Made by a program: the position numbers and the translations under genes
Part shown: positions 1 to 11,684 of the stretch, piece by piece
Layout: each line of letters opens with the position of its first letter
How positions within the stretch are numbered: the first letter of the stretch is position 1
NCBI GenBank assembly: GCA_905250025.1
Contig: CAJNOJ010000042.1
Location: forward strand, 1 to 64,000
DNA: 64,000 nucleotides
Direction of reading: 5' to 3'
Source of the DNA: Adineta ricciae
Taxonomy: Eukaryota; Rotifera; Eurotatoria; Adinetida; Adinetidae
Notes under the pieces: model-generated
What the model saw: only the letters and a program-made list of their open reading frames with translations
Told to the model about the DNA's origin: nothing
Databases searched by the model: none

Positions 1-271
1 GTCGATGTTGATGAAGTTGCCGTTCGTCTGCTGAAGTCGAAGATGAGAGGTGCTCTAGTAAAGCTTGTTCTTCCTGTTGTGTTTGTAAAGTATCTGTTAT
101 TTCTACATTTAACAAATCATTATCTTCCGACGATTGATTTAATTGAAATGCTTTCGATGGGTTCTCGTTTGAGAAACGCGTCTCATTTGCGAGCGACGTC
201 GACGTCGAATAGTTGTTAAGATATTGTCGCTTACGACGTGCTCCAATATATGCTCGTGGTAAAGTTAACGA
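1..271 (-). CDS. Partial gene of unknown function (left edge)
   Basis: An open minus-strand reading frame runs from a splice acceptor (CTTCTAG, 272-278) to the window edge with no stop over about 90 codons. It begins SLTLPRAYIGARRKRQYL and then becomes rich in Ser, Thr, Asn, Gln and Glu, ending in a QTQQEEQALLEHL-type stretch that may be helical. There is no internal methionine, so at least one coding exon must lie upstream, somewhere right of 278, but I could not place it. The basic ARRKR cluster could be a nuclear signal; that is only a guess. I do not recognise the family. Frame continuity and the clean acceptor are the reasons for calling it coding. Confidence 0.5.
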
Positions 272-278
272 CTAGAAG

Positions 279-1300
279 TAAAGAAAAAGTTCTTGATTGA
301 TCCAATTCAAATAGTTGATTATAAATTTGCGGTTGATCACATTTAGAAGCACATTAACAGACATACACGCACAATTAAAGGAATAGACTCGGAGAAAAAG
401 AAGAATGACTATGTAAATATAATCTAGTCGAAGGACACTGAACCAACATTACTGTAAGTTCAGTAAGCAAATTTTCAACGATTCGTCATCGCGATCTATT
501 TATCTGTCTGTCTATTTGTTTAGTTGTCGTTCCTTCCGTGATAGATAATCTAAATAACAGAGACAAATTTCTCATTGGAAATAGTCGATTCTTTTTGTCA
601 ATGTCAAAAAAAAGGAAAAGGGAGGAGAGAAGCGCAAATCGCATGGGGAATTTCAACCGACTATCAACAAATATGTAAATACTCTGATGATAGTAGAGAC
701 CTATTTGCATGCATGGCATCATTATGATTCTGCAATTCAATTATTATAACGCTCCAGATTCTTTCTATTTTCTTTGCCTTCTTCAATATACATACATAAA
801 CGGTCGCCTTCCCTCAGCCCTTGTCTCTCTCGATAGAATAACGATTATATCACTATTAATTTCCGCTTTTCTCCTAAATTTCTCCTGGTAGCAAACCAAT
901 TATTTGTTCAAATTTACCGAAGTTGTTGTCGCTGTGTTACCGTTGGTTGTCGACATTCTCTGTACTACGTCGTTGTTGTTGTTGTTGTTGCTATTCGGAT
1001 ATGTTTGATAACACGCACGTATAAATATACATGTAGGTATGCAAACAAATAGTCTCTGTGAACTTTATTTGTGATTAGAACAAGAATGTCGTTATAAGAT
1101 CGAAAGAAAAAAACACTGGACTAAATGACTAGGTATTTATACACATATTCTTTTCATTCTTCTTCTTCCTTGACGAATAATTGCGTCTTTTGCTTCCTTT
1201 CTTCATTCTCTCTCTCTCTCTCTCTCTTGGCGCTCTACTTCTCATATTACAAATTACATAGATCATGAAATCCTTCTGAAACTAATATTTTGTTTTCATT
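279..1300. other. Non-coding interval between the left-edge gene and MEA1
   Basis: No convincing exon is visible. It probably holds upstream sequence or a long first intron of the left-edge gene and the region downstream of MEA1. It includes a CGTTGTTGTTG triplet run near 970 and a TC microsatellite at 1207-1227. Confidence 0.5.
1207..1227. repeat. (TC)n microsatellite
   Basis: Uninterrupted TC dinucleotide run of about ten units. Confidence 0.9.
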
Positions 1301-1306
1301 TTTATT
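1301..1306 (-). terminator. Poly(A) signal of MEA1
   Basis: TTTATT on the plus strand is AATAAA on the coding strand, about 54 nt after the MEA1 stop codon. Confidence 0.6.
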
Positions 1307-1359
1307 AAAAATCAAATGTACATCAGAGATAGATCGTTTAAACATGTTTTTTTTTGTCT

Positions 1360-1914
1360 TCATTGTTTTTTCTCGCTTGCAAAGAATGTTGTTTGCCGGC
1401 ACATGATCTTTTCGTGCAACTTTGCCTGCCAATCTTGTTCTGAACAATACTGTGCCCAAACAGGTATACTCGATGCAGGCAGTTGAATGGATGACATCAA
1501 ACTTTTTATATAATTAGCTTTGTCATCATCGACCGGGAATGATTCACTTTCAAGTTTCGTTGACCAGACCGATTCTACGGATGGATTCACTGTTTGACGG
1601 GGACGAATTTCATCCGTTGATGATAAAACTCGGAGCGTTGCAAAGCGAAGGAATTCTTCATCTTCATTTCCATCATCGAACAAACTTTCTCCTTGATTTA
1701 TTTCGGAATCTTGGGGTAGAAGACAATAGCCATTCACGTTTGCCATCGGCTGATTAAAACTTTGTTCATCATTATCGGAATTTGCTGCTGATCCATCAGT
1801 CGATGCCACATGTTCATGATGATCATGAGTGGGTGGATGAGACAACTCTTCGTTTGCTGCATCGTCTTCGCCAGGCAGTTTCTTCTCTTGAGGACTTTTA
1901 GGTGAGGGTGACAT
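1360..1914 (-). CDS. MEA1: Male-enhanced antigen 1 homologue
   Basis: Single coding exon of 184 residues. The C-terminal third carries the MEA1 signature: NYIKSLMSSIQLPASSIPVW followed by AQYCSEQDW and a helical end, aligning with the vertebrate pattern VKRTMAGVSLPAPGVPAWA..SDAQW. A second conserved element, NGYCLLPQDSE around residue 60, corresponds to the GYSYQPLNQDPE element of the human protein. The N-terminus is acidic and disordered. The ATG at 1914 lies 9 nt after an acceptor (TTTTCAG), so the mRNA is either cis-spliced to a non-coding exon or trans-spliced. It follows ANKRD13 on the same strand by about 490 bp. The vertebrate protein is linked to spermatogenesis but its biochemical role is unknown. 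Assignment rests on the C-terminal block from memory. Confidence 0.85.
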   Translation of the reverse strand: MSPSPKSPQEKKLPGEDDAANEELSHPPTHDHHEHVASTDGSAANSDNDEQSFNQPMANVNGYCLLPQDSEINQGESLFDDGNEDEEFLRFATLRVLSSTDEIRPRQTVNPSVESVWSTKLESESFPVDDDKANYIKSLMSSIQLPASSIPVWAQYCSEQDWQAKLHEKIMCRQTTFFASEKKQ

Positions 1915-1923
1915 GTTGCGAAT

Positions 1924-2403
1924 CTGAAAAGAACTAAGAGAATGATTGCATCTTGGTTTTTTAATTCTGTTTCTTGATTAGACGCATGTTTACATGTATT
2001 TATAATTGTGTGAATTGACAAATAAATTAGAAAAAAATAAAACAGGTTTAACATTACAAATCAAATCATTGACAAAAGAAAAGACACAGCATTGTTATTG
2101 AACGATGCACACACACATACACACACACACACACCAAGATGACAAACATCACATATTGATTTGTCCTATTTGTCTTCGAGAGATAATTTCAGCACCTAAA
2201 ATTCGAAACGACATCATTAACATTTGATATGAGTATGCAATTTAATCAATGACTAACAGTTGGCAAGCCTCGAGTCAACGCAGTTTCTCTGTATGAGATT
2301 GTTCCTTAAGGGTAATACTCGAATTTCTGTTGTCTTTATTCTATTATGTCTACCTCAAGCATCACGATCGATAATGAAGAGGAAAAATAAACTAATTACT
2401 GAA
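1924..2403. other. Intergenic interval MEA1-ANKRD13
   Basis: Holds the MEA1 5' acceptor and polypyrimidine tract and the ANKRD13 3' region; a CA microsatellite lies at 2108-2134. No further gene seen. Confidence 0.6.
2108..2134. repeat. (CA)n microsatellite
   Basis: CA run of about 13 units with one TA interruption near 2118. Confidence 0.9.
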
Positions 2404-5042
2404 TTAGATATATACTTTTTCAAGTTCTTCTTCTTCTTCGCGTATTCGGATAAGTCGAGCTTCTTCTTCACGTTTTGACAATTCCATAACAGCAGACAAA
2501 TCTTCAGGTGCGCCCTCCGCACTTAATTGCGCTCGACTTTGCTTCCGAACTTCTTCCATTTCTGGTTCACTCAAACCCGATGCAAGTAAACTAGCTTCCA
2601 ACGCACTAAATCAAATCAAATCAAACGTCATCAATGCGAATGCCTTTCTTTCTTCTTTTCTTACCGTTGTAAATCATAATCTACATAACGATTGTCCACC
2701 TCTGTTCGATTGGGCCGGTTTCCTGGGTGACCCAGTGCCTCATACAATGTTACTTGATCAGCAGAAACACCTTGATCATTATTTGTGGGCGGTTCATTCG
2801 AATCGAGAAGGCTTCTTTCAATTGCCATTTGTAATAGAGCATCGTCATCCATATACATCATTGGATGATAACCTTCACCTTCGCCTAAGAACAAGAGCTT
2901 TCCTATGTTAATTAATAGCTTTGATATTGACAAACCTTGACGACGATATCCTGATGGTATGGCAAAGATATTCTCATCAACAGCACAGAACGAATTCGAA
3001 TTCTCTTTTATAGTTGACACACCCTCGACACTTTTGTCACTACCATGAATATTACCGAAAGTGACTTTCGCCGTTAGAACATGATAGAGAGGAATTTCTA
3101 CAAAACATTCATTTTGTTATACAGAGGACGTCAGTAGAACGTGTTACTTACGAACTTTAACAGGAAAACCATTTGGGAGTTGAAGCGTGACGAAGTCGCG
3201 TAGCTTTTTGAAGTGCGAGTTGCTAAAAAAAGGAAGAGAAATCGAATTTTGCAGATGGATTACTAAATATATAAACCTTATAGCCATTAGATCAATGATA
3301 GGTAGGATTTGTTCCTGAAGACTAAGTGGATAATCATCACAAAGAGATATTTGAGCATTGAATGTTTGAACTTTGGTATTTTCTTCTCGTGGTCGGCCGA
3401 TGTCTCGATTTTTCAATTCAGCACGGCTATTAAAATATTCTTCAAATGTCACAGGCGTTTGATCAACATGTTTAATTGAATCCTTGAAAAACACACAAAG
3501 AACGAATATCGATTTTTAGAAGAAATCGTAATCCTACATTTGATAGTTTTGAAGTCGTTGGGTTCGTTGCTGCAGCTGCGGATGTTGCCGTTGTTCTTGA
3601 CGATGATGCTGATGATTCGAGAAAATTAAAAACTCCTCCAAGAAAGTTTCTGTTAGATCCGTGTCCAGCTTCATATGCTTTTCGATCATCAGGTGACATA
3701 TGTTCAATACGTGTTCGTGTGACAAGTTCGAAATTATTTGCAGTATAGACTTTACACTGATAACCGTTGATACTTTCGCTCTTCTCATTACGCATTCCCC
3801 ATACACCTGATTTGCTTCTAAAAGTGCGAACTTCCTTCATAAATTTATCATTGAAGTTTCTCTTAATGTTTTACCGTTCGAATTCAATTTTATCGACATC
3901 GAGATAAACTAGAATATAAAGAAGAGCTTCGATTGAATGAAGCATCTAGACGAGACTTTTTACCTGTCATGCTTGGTGACATCAGTTTTCCTTCGATTTG
4001 ATCCATATTTGGTTCGAGTAGGATAGCTTCTTCGCCTGGGATACTCAAATTTTCACTAAAGGCTGATCTCGTCTCATGATCGATATCAATCATCTTCGCA
4101 CAGTCCGCTAAAAACGATTCATTTCAATTTTTTTACGGTCAACACAAATTCCATTGAAAATGACTTACCCAGCAGTGAAAAAATGAACGTTCTATTGCCT
4201 CGTTGCCAATTGGTACCTTCAATACCGAGTAATGTTGTATCAACACGTACATTTGGACCTAAAAATAATAGCAAAGTGAACTCTATGAATGATTTCACGT
4301 AATCAATGTACTCACCGCTTTTATATATCTTATACGTGTCATTTGGACACAGTTTCGAGACTAGAGGAACTACAATGAGGAAAATTAGTATTTAAATCTA
4401 TTATACAGGTCGACGAATTGACTCCTTACCCCAACTAGAAAATTCCCATTTCATTTCCACATAAAAATCTAAAAAAAATATTCAATCCTCCATTCAATGC
4501 CTACAACCTCACATACCTGGCGACTAAAAGAGACAAATTCCAAGTAGACTTTCAACGCTACAAACATGATTTCAATCCTACCTCTTTCAATTTTCGTAAC
4601 AATTCTGGTATACCACGAATACGCTGAATATTTCTTTGGTAATTTCGATATTTCATGATTAATTTCACTAACGACGGATTACCATTTGCTATCGCTTCTT
4701 GTAACACTAAACGCACACATACATAGATTCGATTACTCATGTAAAATACAAAAATCAACTAACGATTCCATCCATCTTTAGAAACCACATTGCAATCTGC
4801 ATCATTCTGTGCTAGTAACCGTGCAGCTTCCACATGACCTAAGCACACAGCTAGCTGCAGCGGAGTTCGATGACGAGGATCAAGTTGTTCAATTCGATCC
4901 TAAACAAACATATGAAATCCATGTCCGATATCTCTCCATACAACGAGCAACTCACTTTGTTTTCTCGAAGTACTTCTGCTAATTTCTCTGTATCGTTATT
5001 CCAAATAGCCACATGTAAAGGAAATTCCCGTTCAATATTCAT
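2404..5042 (-). CDS. ANKRD13: Ankyrin repeat domain-containing protein 13
   Basis: Multi-exon gene. In order: an ankyrin pair ([19 protein letters not shown], then [19 protein letters not shown]), the helical PELLRKLKE region, then the family-specific middle domain ([20 protein letters not shown] and [41 protein letters not shown]), and a C-terminal set of three ubiquitin-interacting motifs ([46 protein letters not shown]). ANKRD13 proteins bind Lys63-linked ubiquitin on endocytosed membrane receptors through these motifs. Early exons: 4956-5042, 4764-4899, 4582-4706, microexon 4517-4523, 4430-4468, 4316-4369, 4169-4258, 3964-4107, 3875-3908, 3538-3817. The ATG at 5042 lies two bases after an acceptor (CTTTTAG), the trans-splice-like arrangement seen across the window. 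The human protein has four UIMs; I see three. Confidence 0.95.
4517..4523 (-). other. ANKRD13: 7-nt microexon of ANKRD13
   Basis: TCGCCAG flanked by TTTTAG and GTATGTG. Without it the ankyrin exon and the next exon are out of frame; with it the junction reads [12 protein letters not shown], matching the conserved APDFYVQMKW of the family. Confidence 0.85.
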
Positions 5043-5389
5043 ATCTAAAAGTTATACTACATATTTTATTTGTTTTTATTAAATTTAGAAAAAAAACAAG
5101 ATTTGTCTATTAATATAGCAAAAATCGTGTATAAAAAAAGCACACATAGAGCAAAAAAGTGGAATGTATACACACTCAAAAATCCTGATGAGCAGTAAAG
5201 AAGAAACAAGACATTTTTATACATAAACATATAGAAGAAATACTCTTGCACGAAATTCTATCATGTACGGACGTATTGAGATTCACTTCGAAATAAAAAT
5301 GAACAAAAAAAACAAGAAGATATGAATGAATTTGTTATGATACACGAAAAATTGAGTATTGGAATGTGAGAATATCATATAGATTAAAT
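5043..5389. other. Intergenic interval ANKRD13 / macroglobulin gene
   Basis: About 350 bp, A/T-rich, containing the 3' flank of the macroglobulin-like gene and the acceptor and upstream region of ANKRD13. No gene seen. Confidence 0.6.
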
Positions 5390-8300
5390 CTAAGTAATAA
5401 TAATGTAGATTTCTAAGAATATAGCAAGAACCAGAATGATTATCATTGTCGATTGTATTGGTAATGTTGCGTGACTGTAATACGGACAATATGGACATTG
5501 ATATGAACCACAAACCTAAAGGAAAATAAAAAGTTGGATGCTCAATTCGTTCCTTTTCAATATCTTACTTCACAAATATCTAAGCCAAATAAATTTCTCA
5601 ATGTGTAAACACTTCGATTCATATTTCCCGGTTCAAACCATTCATAAGCTCGGACTTCATAGTAACGTGAAATGTTAGCCACGGGTATCCAACGTTTCGC
5701 TTGAAATTGAAAACATATCGGATCAAAATCGATATAATCAAAACCGAAATTGATCTGCCCAGGCCAATTTTCAGCTTCACGTAAATTACGTGTATACAAA
5801 CCACGTAACATCATCTTCAAATCTTTTTCTTCGACCCGATAACCTGTTGGAATTTGTATTTCAATCATTACTGTACCGCTCCTCGATGCTTTCAGTACGT
5901 TGATATTTTCCGGACGCCAGCCAAGGCAAACATTGTAATCGATAACTGAAAAGTTGCGACCGGAAAGCATTGGTTGAACATCAATAGCAAATGGAACATA
6001 TTCTGGACGGCGAATTAAATCGTCAAATTCAACATTAACACCGACATGCATCTACATGAAAGTTTTTTTTAAAGATTTTTCTCCTATGGATTCTGAGATA
6101 CATACTTGAATTAGTGCGTAACCATTACCAAAACCATCAATGTACACGACACTCCAAACTCTCTCAACATCTCGAACTTGTGCTTCGATTAAATTCTCAT
6201 CTGTGATGAAAATTGGATCGTAGTTTTGCTCAATAGATGTTCCCGATGTTAAATTCATTCGAATATTATACGAAGTGATTTCAAAACCACGTAATACAGC
6301 ATAGCCGACAATGGCACGTTGTGCTATACAAGAATCATACGTTGCAGACCAGCCACCGATATAATTACGCATGGATTGAAGCCATAGAACTACAAAAGAA
6401 TCAAATTGTACTATGCAAATATAATCATATCTGCTAATTACCCGATTGTTCAACTTCTTTCACTCGAGCTTTATAAGTATACGTCATGACCACAAATGCA
6501 GTCGCTGAGACAGCATGCGCCTCCATATCTGTTTGTACTGGTTTCGGACCGTACCGTGGATTGACGTTTCTCCATGTTTTCGTCATCCCGGGCAGATTCA
6601 TATTTGAATAGTAAATACCATTCTCATCTAAACGTTACCATTTCGATCATTTTAAATCAATCTATCGAATAGAAAGCTTACTCATTTTCTTGAAATAGTT
6701 CAACATTGCAAAAGCGGAATCTTGCTCAGCACTATTGGTTACGTGTAATGCATAGGTTACGATTGCCATGTCAAATGCGTCTGTTATCAAACGAAAATAT
6801 TTCTCCAACCACATCTTCCCTCGATTAATAGCACCAGTGATAAACTTCGCGGGAATACCACGTACATCAACGTTCAATTGCAAAGCTATCAACGCTTGTG
6901 CTGTCAGAGATAGATTCAATTGTTGGTATGTTCCGCTGATGTTTGTGTAACGGATACCGAACTTATTGCGATCCATCGATGTTGTTAACTCTGCCCATGA
7001 ACCATTTGGTTGTTGAACTGTTAGAAGAAAAGCGACAATATCAGCACGCAGATTGGGATCGATGAATAATGCTTTTTCTTCCCATTCAGGATAGACAGCA
7101 TCACGTAATGTCATCAATGCCCATGAGGTTAACACAACTGATGATTCATTCGTGAAACCAAACTGACTAAATGAACCTTTACGCCATGGTTCAGTTGGAT
7201 TGTCACCTGTGTACATGGCCATGAAACGAAGATATTCCATATTCGCAAAGGTTAAAACTTTCATTAGTTTCTCTTGATCGAAGGCGCGACCACCATGACC
7301 TAAACATGATTTTTTTTTTATTAGAAAAGAATTCGTCTTGCTTTGAATGTACTGACCTTGTAACATGTAGCGAAGATTGTAGATCATCATACCAAAATCA
7401 AACAAGCCTGAATCAGCTGGAGCTGTTGTTCGTTGAATTAAATTATCAGTATTCAACCATTCATCATAGCCCAAGAGGAAGAAAGGTCCTGCGACATCAC
7501 CAGAAACGAAGATTTCGCATGTCGCAGAGCCAGGAACATATGACCACATGTTTTGGTTTGGTAAGATGTAGTTTTCAGTGACATTGACATCATATTCATT
7601 CATTTGTCGAGGTAGATTATTGAGTAATAACACAGTGGGCGTATGATAATAATTACGTAGACCTTCATAGTTTACTTTGATTACTTCACGGTAGAAGTCA
7701 CGTGATACACCAGTGATACCTAAACAGAGAAAAGTTCGTGTACTTCCGGAGGGATCTCGCCGTGAGAAGTGTCGCTTTTGTATTAGTACACGATAATTAT
7801 CTTCATCTACATGCTCAAATATTAATTCATCAAGCAGAGCAATCTGTCCTTTCGTTCTTGTTATGCATACATTTCATTCATATTGATTGAGTAGCAGAGA
7901 AAAAATTACATATCCATGCATTCGGCGGATACCTTTCAAACTGTGTATGTTGCGATTTCTGAGCAGACAGAGCTAACCAAGTAGTTGAACGATTCTTTTG
8001 GAGATTTGATCGTCATTTTCTGACTTTTTTTGGAACATTCAAGTGCGTGATATAGACTGATTTATCTTACCTTCGATCATGACCTCAACTTCACCAGCGA
8101 CAATAGGTATAAATGGAAGATAAAGTCGTCGCACTTCATTTGGATACAGAATGACAAGAACATGATGTTGACCATCAGTTAAACGTGGTGCAAATGATGT
8201 CACAACACCATTTTGATCAATATTCACAAAACGATAATTATCTGACGCATGTAGAATGATTAAAGCTTCGATACGATGCGATTGAAAATTGAACACATCG

Positions 8301-11094
8301 ACACGTGCACCAATTTGTTCGCCGAATCGAACAATAGGCGGAATTTCTACTTTAATGAAAAATTGTCTTGTACCTTCATAGATGAATGGAGCATCAAGTA
8401 CACCAAAGCCTGTTAGCCGGCTAATAGCAACAGCTGTAATAACCCATGTGGCAATAACATTTGGTACAGTCGTACGAAATTGTACACGACCATCTGGATA
8501 AGCAAATTGTTGATGCCACATGAAGTCAAGTTGCAATTCACGTTCCCAATACGGCCACAAACGACGATATAACGGAGTGAAATCGTAAACATTCGTTGTT
8601 GTTGAGTTACCTAAATTCAGAAGCATAGACTCGTATATGTTGTGTCGAGAAATAGATGCTATCACGTACAGTTCACTTCGTCGGAACCATCTGGGCAGTT
8701 GAGAACACCGTTACATCGTAATGGTGGTGGATAGCATTGACCATCTGTACATTGCATAAGACCATTTTGGGCACATGCGGTTTGGATCGCTTGGACATTG
8801 ACGTCGGTAAAAATCTGCATACCGGAAGAATTGAATGTTGACCCAGCATCATACCCGTACGATTGAGATGGGAAAAAGACACGGCTCGAGGGAATATCCA
8901 TTTCTGAATTCCATGTCTGTTGAAAACTGGTTGACGAGTAGTGATCAAAGGAATACAATTCATCATATATCTAGAATTGACATCGAAAAACTCGAGTCGC
9001 GCTTGATAGAAACGTGCTACAACATACCATTACTGGAGTGAACTGATTTCCCGGTGGAAATAAACGTGTCTGGACAAGACCGAGACCAGCAAACGCTACG
9101 AACGATTGTGGTGACGCATACGCTAATACTTCAATCGTGTTTCCCGTAAAATCCTTTCGACGATTAATTGTTATATTAACACGATTTGTCACAGACGATG
9201 TATTTACATGAAAATTCATACTATCAGCAACGATTTCACCATCATATCGAACATAATAAACAAGTATGTGAGCTGATGGAGCCATTTCACGACTGACACC
9301 AACATCGAAAGTTTTTTGTTTAGCACCATCCATTGGAAGAATATTTGTAAAAATCAATCTTCCTGCTGATGTTATATGATAATAGACAAAATCAACATAT
9401 TGTGTAATATTTACACGAAAGAGCATAAAATCGCCGACACGTGGTGTCTCGGTAGTAGATGTCACTTGCAAATAACTATTCGACGGGGACAAATAACGGA
9501 TAGCACGCTGCTCATCCGTACTACCTGGTACTAAAATATTATTATCGTATAATTCAGCACGAAGACGGATGAATAATATCGATGGGTCCGGTGGTGCTAG
9601 AAATCGATGGCAAACAATAGCTGATGAATCGATAATGTAGTCCGCAGGTGGCTGGATAGGACCGCCGTCAGTTTCCGTATAGATACGAATAAATCGATTA
9701 AGGCCCGGAGGGTACTTTGTACCATCAGCATTGGCAGCTGACACATAAGTAGTAAATAACATACGCGGTTTGAAGACCATCGATGGACCACCAAGAAAGC
9801 GTAAGCGTGTACCAGGTCGATAGAAAGAAACCACTGTCGTGCCGTTGTTTGTTTCATTCCACCATGGATCATGAACGAGCGCGGTTATTAGAATTTCTTT
9901 TCCATCCAGATCTGGCACAAGATTCCGAATAGTTGCAATAGGAATAAAGAATCCGGCGACTCCATTAAAATCATCGATAGTCGTCACGAATGACGGTGTC
10001 GAATGATCGAATTCAACATCTTTTAATAGATTAGCACGTGGATCGTAAGGTACAGACATATCACGCGCTCGAACAACTACTCGAGCGTAACCAAGTACGC
10101 CCATACCAGTCGTATAGTTTGCCGTAACAATACCACCAACACCGGGCGAATCTGTTGGCAGATAATATGGAACAGTGACGTTGACTTCGAACTTTCGATA
10201 GTAGAATTCATAGAGTTCAAACGTTTTTATCGCTTCATAACCCATCACACGGCATTTTATCGTCCAGATACCTTCTGGTGGCGCATCATTAATTGGATAC
10301 TATGAAACGTAACAAGTAACTTTCTTTTTCTTTGTTCGATTCCAAACACTTACTTCGAGTGAAACCATGCCAGCTGTTGTTTGTTGATTTTCCCACTTAC
10401 GTAAAATATGGCCTGATGGTCCAAGTACATAAACATCGATCGTATGATAATACCCGCTAAGATCAGGATATATCGGTATACAACGAAATTGTACTACAGT
10501 TTCGTGACGATACACAGGTCGATCAAGTTGGATAAGTATGGAGACAGCTTTTTGTTCGAATATTAACTGAGAAACATTATAAAACTTTTGTTCGCCTGTT
10601 AGTAATTTTCCTTCGAGCGTTAATCGATAGGTTCCCGCGCGAATATTCTTTGGTATACGCATTTCTAATGTGCGCGGCACACCAACATAAAATAAATCTT
10701 CTGCAGCTGCTACGTCCATATCATCGTTAGATATCAATGCTTTGACCATCATCGGATTCCATTCATCACGTAAAATAATGACACTCAACGAGACTAATTC
10801 TGCTGGTCGAACTGTACGCGGACCGAGAACAATATATGATGGTGTAATCGGTATCCGTGGAAGTTGAGATGAGATGATATTCAATGGGATTTGCCGACGA
10901 TGGATCGTATGATTTGTCGAAATATGTTCGTCAGCTCGATCATAGATGAACAGACCATCGCTTTTGTCATCAATGTTATTTGTTTCATTTTGAGAAAAGT
11001 GTGGGAAGAACTCAGCTGATTGATGAGCAAGAATGATTGGAACAAAACAAAACAGATGAAATTGGAGCCAAAGAATGACTCTCGTATACCCCAT
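5390..11094 (-). CDS. Thioester-less alpha-2-macroglobulin/complement-like protein with LDLa domain (Mcr/CD109-like)
   Basis: Ten exons (10354-11094, 9028-10299, 8670-8970, 8071-8610, 7357-7719, 6682-7299, 6442-6627, 6106-6389, 5569-6051, 5390-5515) give about 1637 residues. It starts with a signal peptide (VILWLQFHLFCFVPIILA), then macroglobulin MG domains, then a six-cysteine LDL receptor class A module (CTDGQCYPPPLRC...CPDGSDEVNC) at the position of the bait region, the A2M domain (FRTTVPNVIATWVITAVAI), the thioester-domain alpha/alpha barrel and a receptor-binding domain. The GCGEQ thioester is absent: the aligned site reads ADSGLFDFGMMIYNL. The C-terminus is cysteine-bearing then strongly hydrophobic (MIIILVLAIFLEIYIII), as in a GPI-anchor signal or membrane segment. 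The LDLa insertion with loss of the thioester is the combination known in insect Mcr (TEP6), which acts at septate junctions and in uptake. Innate-immune or junction role is inference. Confidence 0.88.
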
Positions 11095-11684
11095 CTAGAA
11101 GAGAAATCGATTGAACAATGTCATTGAATGAATAAATAAATTTTTCAAATGATGACTTTTTTTTGAAAGGTGTTAAATCACCGTGTGTTTGTTTTTTCAG
11201 ACAGCCAATGAGCACATGCATAATGACATCTATCTGAAGAAGAACTTTTTCTCAGTTGAAAATTTTTTATTATTAGTATTTTCATGAGAAAAATCATTTC
11301 AACTCATTTTTATGAAACTCGTAATGTGTACTATTCGGATGTCGCTAACTGTAAATGATTGCCTGTCCGACGCCTTAACTTGACCTTCAGAAAGTACTCG
11401 TCTCTGTTCGCTCTTTATCCCAGGTTAAATATCACCGACTCACATATACTGTGCATTGTAAAAATGCATAAGGCTCTATTTTCTTTTTAGGATTTTATTG
11501 AATTAAAGGCGAACTGTATCGTTATTGTCTTCAACCGATATGCTTCACCTTGTCCTTGAGGACAAACGGTCACGAGATGATTCTTTGAGAATATTGTTGA
11601 AATTTTATATTCAATTCAATTTATTGCAAAACAATAGTTTATTATATTTGACATATTTAGAAAGAAAAATAACATTCGATGATG
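11095..11684. other. Intergenic interval upstream of the macroglobulin-like gene
   Basis: The macroglobulin ATG at 11094 directly follows an acceptor (TCTTCTAG). The remainder is A/T-rich; no exon seen. It also holds the 3' flank of the kinesin-like gene. Confidence 0.6.

Noticed and set aside
486..891. Short open stretches on both strands near the left edge
   Set aside because: Overlapping on both strands, no splice support, composition like the surrounding non-coding DNA.
7720..8070. 351-nt intron of the macroglobulin gene as a possible inserted element
   Set aside because: Much longer than its neighbours, but no terminal inverted repeats, target duplication or coding sequence could be seen.
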